This document shows positions 12,336 through 21,185 of a stretch of 64,000 nucleotides of DNA, piece after piece. The stretch comes from Symmetrospora coprosmae. Its lineage: Eukaryota > Basidiomycota > Cystobasidiomycetes > Symmetrosporaceae. The notes beneath the pieces were generated by a model. The model saw only the letters and a list, made by a program, of their open reading frames with translations. It searched no databases and was not told the DNA's origin. Location: contig VUYT01000022.1 of NCBI GenBank assembly GCA_008802785.1, positions 248,001-312,000 on the forward strand, given 5' to 3'. Within the stretch, counting starts at the first letter, position 1. Every line of letters begins with the position of its first letter. A program made the position numbers and the translations under genes.

Positions 12336-12715
12336 ACAGGGCTGTCATAGTCTCTGCTTTGAAGGGCCGCAGAGGAGACATTGCTAACCGAAGCTCAGAA
12401 AGCGTATAGGAACTGTCTGGCAGCCCATGATTGACGGGGGCGCACCAAGCGCCCGACTTCTCCCGGCTTTCCGAATAATGATATGCGAAGCCTTGACGAG
12501 CAGATCGATTTGCACGATGTCTTCTCCCGTTGTGCCGATAGGCTCTTCGGCCCTCCGCCTCCGTCGCTTTCGGTGCGTCCAGCCAAACAGACCCAGCTGA
12601 CCGAGATGACACCGCCCCTTGACTCGACCTTCAGATCGCTCTCTTCGCCTCTTGCTCATGCCAACTCCGAGAACACCTCATCTTGCTCCGGCAGAGGCAT
12701 TATCTTCCCACCACA
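12336..12715. other. Spacer between array copies 1 and 2
   Basis: About 380 bp with no supportable gene; presumably the 3' end of copy 1 and the promoter of copy 2. The other array spacers are 362, 369 and 542 bp. Confidence 0.4.
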
Positions 12716-13971
12716 ATGCTCAGGCCTGGCTTTGGCCCGCCTTCCAACTCCGCTACTTCAACATCTCCCTCCGCATGTGACAATTCCTCCACAAAGGACA
12801 TGCCCAGTAATATGAAGGCGCTCCCTGCGACCGGCGATGTTCTCGCGTGGACGGGATCTACAGTGTACCATCCGGAGTCTTTGCAGTCGGTGCTCACAGC
12901 TTCGGACTGGCCAGGCGTCCTGCAACCTCGAAGGCCCACCCAACGCTTGCTGGATGTCCTCAATCCCGAGACCAAGACAGTCAGGCCTGGCCTGTCCCTT
13001 GTGCTCGAGCAACCTCTCCTCCCTGTCCATTGGTTCGGCTGCCAGGTCTTCGTCGCGCGAGTGATGCGGTATCTGCCAAACGCCGACTCGGTGCCACAGC
13101 ATGGCGCAGCGGAGGAGCACCGTGTAGTTCTCAAGCTCATGTACTTCGATGCACGCCGACATGGTCAGAATGTCGATCTTGACGGCTTTGACTTTGTCGC
13201 GGCTCCACCCATCGTCAAGTTCGCAAAGTCAGAAGCCGATTGCCATGCTGCACTGGAGAAATGCCAAGGCTCGCTTGTGCCGTACTGCTACGGCTTTTAC
13301 AAGGTAAGTTTGCTACGCAGGTTCTATAATGGGGTACGTGCTGGATTGCTAAGTCATTCGGCCAACATGGACTGCAGGTCCAGCTGGCCAATGGACATCA
13401 CTGCATCGCTCAAGTCATGGAGTATGTTCACGGTCTCTCGCCTGATAGCTTTGCCAAGTCACTGCGTATAGGGCTTGACGATGACAAGATCGATGCATTT
13501 GTGAGTATCGAGTTTCGGACGTGTTCGATCGAAGACGTCCAGTACTGATAGGAGCCCGCCTGCTACCGTCAGCTTACGAGGCTCTTCTGCTCGCTCATCG
13601 AGCTGCACAAGGCTGGAGTGCTCCACAAGGATCAAGCATCGCGGAACATACGCCTGCTGTACCCGCTGGACCCGCTACGGCCCAACTTCGTGGTCTTCGA
13701 TTTTGGCTATTCCATCCTGGCCAAAGACTTCGAGATCAACAAGGCAGAATGGGGCGAGAAGCACTGGCTCGACATGGATGAAAGGCGCATCAAGTGGTTC
13801 TTCGAGGAATGTGGCAGCGATTTCAACAAGGCAGCAAAAGAGTGGCAGAAGTCGCCCAAAGGTGCCAGGCTGGTCAGACGATGGAAGACGCACCCGGATG
13901 ATCTGGCGGAGGGAGATCGTGTTCACGACTGGTTCCAGCCGATGCTTCAGAAGGTCAGGGCCAAGCTGTAG
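12716..13971 (+). CDS. Kinase-like array gene, copy 2 (intact)
   Basis: Best-preserved member of the array, 369 aa from the ATG at 12716 (alternatives 12800 and 12812). Exons are 12716-13303, 13378-13500 and 13573-13971. The N-terminal module is LPATGDVLAWTGSTVYHPES, LTASDWPGVLQPRRP, LLDVLNPE, VRPGLSLVLEQPLLPVHW, VFVARVMR. Kinase-like features: a candidate ATP Lys in HRVVLKLMYFDAR; a helix-C-like EADCHAALEKCQGSLVPYCYG; hinge-like QVMEYVHGLSP; catalytic loop LHKDQASRNIRLL; DFG-like FDFGYSILAKDF; then EKHWLDMDERR and RWKTHPDDL. No glycine loop is evident. The LQG..IP-like helix-C region and the HxD...N loop resemble fungal-expanded kinase/phosphotransferase families. I do not know a substrate, and activity is an inference from retained residues. 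Confidence 0.85.
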
Positions 13972-14333
13972 AGATGCAGAATGGGACTGCCGCCTGGGTG
14001 GGCAGACGAAAGGATAGGCAGACAGCTGTGAAAGCGGGACTATGCTCTGCATCAAGTTCCTCGTGTACAGACCCGGTAATGAGCGGCACTTGGACGTAGG
14101 CTTTTGAGCGGGGATGCCAGGCGGACAAAGGCACCGCCTTGACACATCCGCCCAGACAATGGAAATTTCGTTTGACTCGAACGCTTGTCGAGCGCATTCG
14201 CAATGCATACCTCACTGACACCTCCCTTGCTTTTGACGACAAAGGCTGCATTCCGGGTGCCCTTCGAGATCCATTGACCGCTCTTCCTCTTTCTCACATC
14301 CTGAGAGACTCGCATATAGCTTCACAGATCCCG
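13972..14333. other. Spacer between array copies 2 and 3
   Basis: 362 bp. An open frame extends upstream of copy 3 but has no ATG before 14334, and its residues do not match the paralogs, so it is read as 5' flank. Confidence 0.4.
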
Positions 14334-15593
14334 ATGTCTGCTCCTCGTGATACCGTGGCATCAAAGGAGAACGCTCCTGACGGACCTGATCAGATGAAGG
14401 TTCTGCCTCGACTGGGAGATGTGCTGGCATGGTCTGGCGCCAGCCAGCTTCGAGCCGACTCGCTCAACCAGGTCTTACGAGACCAGGGCAATCCGGGCGT
14501 CCTCCACCCGCGACGATCGATGCATCGTCTACTGGAGGTGCTTGACCCGGACGCTCAAGCGGTCCGGCCTGGGCTCTCGCTCGTCCTCGAAAGTCGCCTC
14601 CAAAGACTCAATTGGATCAGCCCCAGCGTCTGGCTGGCTCGCGTAGTGAGACAGTCGGAGTCATCGCGGACGGACGATGCTTGGAGCAGCGCCCAGCCTA
14701 GCGGAGATGCTGCTGGCCTGCCGGAGACCTTGGAGCGTCAGGGCAGTCCAGCGGAGCACAGAGTCGTCCTGAAGCTCGTATACTACGATGCTCGTGAGCG
14801 CGGTCAGAACATCGACATGGACATCTTCGATTTCATCAATGCCCCTCCCTTGCTCAAGCTCAGTCGCGCCGAGGCCGACTGCTACGCAGCGCTGCAGAAG
14901 TGTCAAGGCTCGATGATACCGTACTGCTACGGCTTTTACAAGGTAAGTCCGATGCTTGGTACTCTATGCTACCTGGGAGCTGACCATTGCGGGCATCCCG
15001 CATTTCAGTTCCGGCTTGCCAATGGAAACGAGTGCATCGGAGTTGTCACCGAGTATATCACAGGCCTACCGCCGTGTGATTATGCCAAGAACTTGCGAAA
15101 GGGCGTGGACGACAAGCTTATCGATGTCTTTGTGGGTAGTAACCTGGCCAAGAACTGACGATCGTTGGCTAATTCGGATTGAGTGCTTCTCCAGCTAACG
15201 AATCTTTACCGAACGCTGATCGAGTTCCACAAGGTCGGCATGATCTACAAGGACCAAGCCTCGCGCAACATGCGTCTCTTGTTCCCCCTGGACCCGTCTA
15301 ACCCCCACTTCGTCGCGTTCGACTTTGGCATGTCCATCTCGGCCGGAGACTTTGAGCCCATGCAATCGGGCTGGGAGGAAAAGCACTGGCTCGATCTGGA
15401 TGAGAGGCGTATGACACAGTTCTACAACCAGTGCAGCCCGGCATTTGAGGTTGCTGCGTTGGCATGGGATGCGTCGCAGAAGGGGGCCAAACTCTTGCGA
15501 CGATGGAAGATCCACCCGGACGACCTGGCAGAAGAGGAACGCATACCAAGCTGTTACAGGTCACTGCTCGACAATGAAGAAGGAGAGGTGTAG
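14334..15593 (+). CDS. Kinase-like array gene, copy 3 (catalytic-loop His replaced by Tyr)
   Basis: 376 aa; exons 14334-14942, 15009-15131 (123 nt) and 15195-15593, with junctions at the same protein positions as copy 2. The N-terminal module is LPRLGDVLAWSGASQL, NPGVLHPRRSMHRLLEVLD, VRPGLSLVLESRLQRLNW, VWLARVVRQ. A longer linker of about 35 residues precedes HRVVLKLVYYDARERGQ. Helix C region EADCYAALQKCQGSMIPYCY; hinge VTEYITGLPP. The catalytic loop reads IYKDQASRNMRLLFPLDP, so the loop His is Tyr while Asp and Asn remain; DFG-like FDFGMSISAGDF. It ends RWKIHPDDLAEEERI. The start is the first ATG in frame and gives an N-terminus of the same type as copies 4 and 5. Confidence 0.85.
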
Positions 15594-15962
15594 ACTCACC
15601 ATTGCCAGGACTGAGAGACCTAAGCCACGGCCTACATTAGGCTGCTTCTGCCCTATAGCCGAGTCACAGCGTGCGAGTATGATTGATCAGTAACTACGTT
15701 CAACACGAAAACTGAACACACACACTCAAGTCACATCAGCGTTGCGAGTCAAGTCGTTCCGCGCTATCGCTGCAACGCGCGGAGGCATCACGGACATGAC
15801 TGACGGAAGTGACAGGTCCTGACTCGGATGCCAGGCCATTCTCGGTACTATAAGTCGTGGGCTGATGCGACGGTCAGTCCTGTTGTTCTCGAATATTCCA
15901 TCTGATCCAGTTAGGCTCAACGAGCGAAGTCGCCTTCTCCCCTCAAGTTGCATCGTTTGATC
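15594..15962. other. Spacer between array copies 3 and 4
   Basis: 369 bp without a supportable gene. A minus-strand open frame overlaps it but runs antisense through copy 4 and has no family likeness. Confidence 0.4.
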
Positions 15963-17222
15963 ATGGCCGATCCAAGCAAGATTCGAGGTCTCCCCAACAT
16001 CGGCGACACCCTTGCTTGGACTGGCCCGACTCAACGTCATAGTGATTCGCTTCAAGCTGTGCTTAGGGCTACTGACTGGCCAGGCGTCCTTCATCCGCGA
16101 CGGTCCGTCAATGACCTACTCAGCGTCCTTGATCCAGAAACTCGAGCGGTCAAGCCTGGCCTTTCCCTCTTGCTCGAGGACATCCTGTTGCTTGTCAACT
16201 GGCGGAACCCACAGGTCTTCGTTGCCCGCGTCACTCAAGGCCCGCCGCCTGCAGCTGCGACCGAGACAGGCGCCACGATAGCTGGACAGAAAGCGCATCG
16301 CGTTGTTCTCAAGCTCATCTACTATGATACGCGACAGAAAGGGGCGAACGTCGATCTTCGAAGCCGGGCTTGGCTCGCCGATCCCATTTTGAACAAGATC
16401 ATCGCAGCCGAAGCTGACGCATACGCCGCATTGGAGCAATGTCAAGGGTCACTCGTGCCGTACTGCTATGGCTTCTATGAGGTGCGATATTGCAATATTG
16501 CGATGTGCGATATAGGTAGCTCAGACATATATGATCTGGCCACACACAGTTCCGGCTACCTAACGGAGACACGACTATCGGGCAAGTGTTGGAGTATGTT
16601 CAAGGGCTCCCTCCCAACTTCTATCTCGGCCCGGGATTCCTGCGCGAAGGCTTCAGCGACGACAAGATCGATGCCTTCGTGGGTTTGTCCCCTCGCAGGG
16701 GCATCTGTTCGAGGTATCGCTAACATGGCGTCTTTCGTTAGCTGACAAACCTGTACCGAACGCTCATCGAGTTCCACAAGGTCGGAGTCGTGAGTAAACG
16801 AAGTCGTCAAGCAAGAGTCATGTTCAGCTGACACTGAGCTGTACCTAACTCGATACTCTTGACAGCTGCACAAAGACCAAGCTAGTCGCAACTGTCGTCT
16901 CGCATATCCACTGGACCCTCTGAACCCAAGCTTCGTCTTCTTCGATTTCGGCATGGCGGTACAGGCCAAAGACTGGCAGCCAAGCGATGAGTCACCATTC
17001 TTGACGGAGACGCACTGGCTCGAGATGGACGAGAAGCGTTTGCAGATGTTCATCGATGCGGGCGGGCCTTCCTTTGTCGCGGCAGTGAAGAAGTGGCAAG
17101 CATCGGCTCGCGGCAAGAAGCTCATTCGGCGCTGGAAGACGCACCCGGATGATCTGATGGAGGAAGAGCGGGTTCATGACTACTACGACGCCGCAGGGAA
17201 GGAAGTGAAGGCCAGATTGTAA
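15963..17222 (+). CDS. Kinase-like array gene, copy 4 (extra intron at the catalytic loop)
   Basis: 350 aa; exons 15963-16481, 16550-16678 (129 nt, two codons longer than in the sister copies), 16742-16789 and 16866-17222. The N-terminal module is LPNIGDTLAWTGPTQRHSDS, TDWPGVLHPRRSVNDLLSVL, VKPGLSLLLEDILLLVNW, VFVARVTQG. Kinase-like text: HRVVLKLIYYDTRQKG, EADAYAALEQCQGSLVPYCY, QVLEYVQGLPP, then HKVGV|LHKDQASRNCRLAYPLDP and FDFGMAVQAKDW. The 76-nt third intron (GTGAGTAAA...GACAG) sits just before the catalytic loop and is absent from the other four copies. All loop residues are intact. It ends RWKTHPDDLMEEERVHDYY. Confidence 0.85.
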
Positions 17223-17764
17223 GGAATAGACATTCATAACCACCGGATCCTGTCGGGATGCAACTAGCAACGCGAGCAACGCGCGCCTGTGATCCATTCG
17301 AGCATTTGCTCCTCCCGCATCTGCGTCGTCAGTGCGCCTGTAGAAGACTAGATGTGCGCAGTGCCGGTCAGTCAGTCAGATGGCGACTCATGTGCCTCAG
17401 GCTGCGGAGCGCGAATGCCCCCCTGTATCGTCCCTGGGCCAACCCTCTGTGTTTCAGATATCGGGTGCAATAGTAGCTCATACGGCCTGTCGTTGACTCG
17501 AATGGGCGGATCTGGATCGCCCCCGAGTCAAGCTCGTTAGGACGGTAAATCTGTCGGACATTTCCCACACAGTAAGGCTGACTCGCCTTGTATAGGATGA
17601 CTGCGGATAGGTAGGATGTCGGACACTGGCTGTCCTGACTCGCTGACTGCCGTGTCATCTGTCCATGTAACTCACCGTTGACTCTCCGTGCACTTGCTCC
17701 ATCCGGTTTACTTCGTCACCACGCTTCGCATCAGCATCAAGAAACAGTCGACAATCTCTGAAGC
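17223..17764. other. Spacer between array copies 4 and 5
   Basis: 542 bp, the longest spacer of the array. I see no conserved coding text, repeat or RNA gene; short open frames on both strands lack ATG-initiated, family-like content. Confidence 0.4.
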
Positions 17765-19015
17765 ATGTCCACATCGTCTCTTGTGCGGAACAGCAGCGTG
17801 GTGGAAATCGACAGCATCGACAAAACGCGAGCACTGCCAGCCATCGGCGACGTACTCGAGTGGAGCGGTGTCAGCCAATACCAAGCAGATTCGCTACGAT
17901 CAGTGCTGTCCGCCAGGGAAACGCGAGGCGTCCTTCATATTCGCAGAGCCGATGATCGTCTCTTGGAGGTGCTTGATGTAGATAGCGGATCAGTAAAGCC
18001 TGGCCTGTCGCTCGTCCTGGAAGAAGCCCTCAACCCCATAGACTGGGTCAGATCGAGCCAATGGCGCGCTCGCATTGTGCGGTCGCCAGAGGCTACGCAT
18101 GGCGCCCAATTCTCCGAGAACGCTGGAGAAGGCCCAAATCATTCGAAGGCGGTCCAGCAAGCCAGCGTCACGGCACCTCATTACGTCGCGCTAAAGCTGC
18201 TGTACTACGACGCACGCGAGAAAGGGGAAGATGTCGACCTCGACGGCTTCGATTTCGTCAATGCGCCTGACTTGGTCAAAATGGCCAGCGATGAGGCCGC
18301 TTGTTACGCAGCCCTGGAGAAGTGCCAGGGGTCGATTGTCCCGTACTGCTACGGCTTTTACAAGGTGATGCTACTGAATTGTCCTGTCCTGTTGTCCTCG
18401 CTGAGATCTGGCCGGTTGCCGCCGCCCATGCTCGCAGTTCCGGCTTGCCAACGGGCACTCTTGTATTGGCCAAGTCGTCGAATTGGTCGATGGCATTCTG
18501 CCTAACAAGTACGCACAATCTCTGCGGCATGGTATCGATGACGAGAAGATCGATGCATTTGTGAGTCCTGTCCTCGGTGAAGGACCGTCCTCTCCGGCAT
18601 GCGGGGCGAGGGAAACTCGGGCGCTGACGCACATCGACGTGGTTGCCAGCTCACAAACCTATACCGGACTCTGATCGAGTTCCACAAAGTCTCCTTCGTC
18701 TACAGGAAGGAGTTGACGCAGCACATGCGCCTGCTCTTCCCGCTCGACCCGGCCGACCCGCAATTTGTCGTATTCGATTTGGAGAGGGCTGTCCACGTCG
18801 CCGACTGGGAGAGTGCCTGGGACGAGGAGAACTGGCTCGCGTTCGACGAGAGGCTATTGGAGATCTTTCCGACTTCGTGCAGCCTCGCACATGCAGCGAA
18901 GGCATGGCGTGCCTCGCCGAAGGGCGCCAAACTCGTGCGCCGATGGAAGACGCATCCGGACGACCTGTCCGCGGAGGCGCGCGTGCCGAATTGGTGCGAG
19001 GTACGGACTGATTGA
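17765..19015 (+). CDS. Kinase-like array gene, copy 5 (predicted pseudokinase)
   Basis: 362 aa; exons 17765-18364, 18438-18560 (123 nt) and 18650-19015. The N-terminal module is LPAIGDVLEWSGVSQYQADS, RGVLHIRRADDRLLEVLD, VKPGLSLVLEEALNPIDW, WRARIVRSP. The lysine strand is retained as HYVALKLLYYDAREKGE, and the helix C region as EAACYAALEKCQGSIVPYCY. The catalytic loop is VYRKELTQHMRLLFPLDP where the paralogs have HKDQASRN: the Asp is Glu and the Asn is His. The DFG region is FDLERAVHVADW. It ends RWKTHPDDLSAEARVPNW. The frame is fully open and the splice sites are good, so the protein is probably made but cannot be a normal phosphotransferase. It lies 163 bp from the 3' end of RPP14 (convergent). 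Confidence 0.85.
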
Positions 19016-19178
19016 TAGCGGCGGTCACGTCGCCATATGATTGCGAACCTTCCATAGTCTTGGGGCAATTGCCCAGTTGGCCTTGGCCTTCTGTGTGCTC
19101 CATCGGGGGCTGTAGTGGTAGTTGTCGTGCGGTCCAATGAGCAGAGGAGAGGGCTGGCTTGCAGTGTGGTGGATAGAC

Positions 19179-19715
19179 TCAGACGACCTCATCGAAGCTG
19201 TCCAGCCATGCTCGTGTCCCAGCTCTTGCTTCGCTGCTCCGCGCGGCCGTGACCAGTGGCAAGCTGGGAGAGTGGCCCAGCATCTCAAAGCTGTACTCGA
19301 GCGAAGCTGACGACAGTGGGAGCATAGCCAGGAAGGGCGTGATAGCTCTGAGAGCGGTAGCGCAGGCATTGCCGCTAGGTCAGCGTGTCTGCATCGCTTC
19401 CATGCTGGCGAGCAGCCAGGCCATCGTGAAGGCAACTCACGAGCTGGCCACGCGGAGAACTACGTCTCTGGCCAATGCGTCCTCAGCATAGTCTGGCGCA
19501 GCGGATCCGATAGAGACAGTCTCGATGCCCTCTGGGCTCGCTGCTATTGCGCCCGCGCCGACAGTCCCGAAAGACTCCTGCATGCTGCGCTGGAGGAGGA
19601 CGTGCAGCGTTGCGCGGTCGATGGGCTGGCCGGCGCCTTGAACGGACGTGCGTGGTGTGACGAGCAGCTTGAGGTAGTGATGCTCGAACGCGGACAGCGT
19701 GGCTGTTCTGCTCAT
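19179..19715 (-). CDS. RPP14: Ribonuclease P/MRP subunit RPP14 (Pop5/Rpp14 fold)
   Basis: Small protein subunit of the tRNA 5'-processing ribonucleoprotein. Exons 19715-19441 and 19374-19179 give 156 aa. The text FEHHYLKLLVTPRT, RATLHVLLQRSMQESFGTVG, and LARDVVLRVASS before the intron match the human Rpp14 pattern (YHYMKVCLEF, QLLISAVKDLFGEV, LSAILRICSS) in order and spacing. Exon 2 continues with ALRAITPFLAMLPL and YSFEMLGHSPSLPLVT. The start ATG directly precedes the conserved region. The C-terminal 30 residues have no obvious counterpart. Confidence 0.75.
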
Positions 19716-20416
19716 CGAGCCGTATGCAGTAGCTCAAAACTGAGCGAAGGCCAAAAGGCGACTGGGCCTTTCCGCTCAAGTCGCGTCTCAGTCCCCCGCT
19801 TCTCCTGGCAGGCTTCTACATTCCGCAAACGGGCGAGCACGTCCACACAGGGACACAGTATTGGCTAAGCGGTGCTCCAGGAAGTCCTCACACCCTCATT
19901 GGATTGCCTGCTCCAACCCGAGACGAACAAAGCGCAAGGCGGAGCGAGTCATGAGAGAAGCTCGCATGAAGGACCCGTCAATGTCGGGACTGCCGTACGT
20001 CTCACGTCCCGTCAGCCTTCCGGCACCGCTCGTAACCCGCATGCGTGATTGGATTCCGCTGTGAGAGCTCACTTCGCTTTGGGACCGAAGGGCTAGCGCG
20101 AGGAACGACCAGCAGGCAGATGCAGTGAAAGTGGGAGCGTCACGAAGCTGCAAGGCCTTGAAGCCCCGGAACCCATGTAGCAGGCACTGGCGTGCAGCGC
20201 CCGTGTGTGAGGGAGAGAGAGAGACGCCCATATGTCAGGGGTGAGGCCGGACTGGCTACTCGAATAGTGCGTCAAGCGAGATGCCGTCCTTGCTTTGTCC
20301 GTGGTATTGCCGGCGGCGGCAGCTTGGCCCTGTTGCTACAGCGGTGTTACACTGTCCTGTCTGTCACTCCTGCATGCGTCCGTCTCGTCAGATCCAGTCC
20401 AACCACTCCATTTCGC
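19716..20416. other. Intergenic region, RPP14 to NDUFB3
   Basis: About 700 bp between two minus-strand genes, containing the RPP14 promoter and a short GAGA run near 20213. A minus-strand open frame at 19896-20231 has no recognisable domain and no clear splice partners, so it is not called. Confidence 0.35.
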
Positions 20417-20911
20417 TCAGTGCGAGCTCTGTTCCTCCTTCTGTGCTTTTGCTTTTGTCAAGCCCTTCCCGCTGAGGAGGTCGAGCATGGATGGCCGGGC
20501 CGCGGACTCTTTCGCAGCCTGCTTGAGCTGCTCGATGTTGGTAGGGTGGACGAGGTTGTCGACGAGCACATAGGCTGCAAAGGCGACTGTCGCGATGCCG
20601 AGTCCGGGAAAGAGGTTGAAGAACATGGCCCGGTTCGAGAATACCGGTGACTGCGAGCGAGGACGGGGAGCAGGTGGACCCAGTCAGTCCAGATGTACGG
20701 AGACTCGATCGCGCTGCGGTGGGGAGCGTTCGCTGCATCGTGCTGCGCTTCCTCTACTCCGCCTGGCTGACCTTTCGCCATGCTTCGCGCTTCGCCCACG
20801 GGTCTGATGGAGTTCAGGGGACGCCGCAGTGAAGCAAGTCAGCAAGGGCGGCGAGCGAGTACGGCAGAAGCCACGATTGAGACCAGACGCACCTCTGTAC
20901 ATGCCTGACAT
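20417..20911 (-). CDS. NDUFB3: NADH:ubiquinone oxidoreductase subunit NDUFB3 (B12)
   Basis: Accessory subunit of the membrane arm of mitochondrial complex I. Three exons: 20911-20893 (19 nt), 20803-20772 (32 nt) and 20650-20417, giving 94 aa. Spliced text begins MSGMYRDPWAKREAWRK, then SPVFSNRAMFFNLFPGLG and the membrane segment IATVAFAAYVLVDN. The DPWAKREAWR and FPGLGIATVAFAxY patterns are diagnostic of the family. Two very short first exons make the gene easy to miss. The C-terminal tail (KGLTKAKAQKEEQSSH) is Lys-rich. It is divergent from TOP1 with 274 bp between starts. Confidence 0.9.
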
Positions 20912-21185
20912 CGTGTCTATCTCTGTTGAATTGGTCGCTTACCAAGGGTGGTGGTGCTCCTCGCCAGCGTCTTAGCCGTACCGGATTGGGCCGATCAGCC
21001 GGCGGGCGAAGGGCGAAGGGCCAAAACGGCAGAGTCCCCAGCTGCCCCTCCCTCCCTCCCTCCTCTGCTCCCCTTCGACGCCCTCGGAAAACGGCTAAGT
21101 CCTCGGTCCGCCCTTGGAGTTGCACCCTTGCAGCATCAGCAGAGGCCATTCAGAGCAGCCACATCACATCACAATCAGGTCGACC

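Noticed and set aside
11156-19015. Array genes as aminoglycoside phosphotransferase resistance genes
   Set aside because: The HKDQASRN loop is only loosely like APH HxDxxxxN, and the N-terminal module and fungal introns do not fit a resistance gene.
19896-20231. Minus-strand open frame between RPP14 and NDUFB3
   Set aside because: No recognisable domain, no convincing splice partners, and a stop soon after in every continuation.
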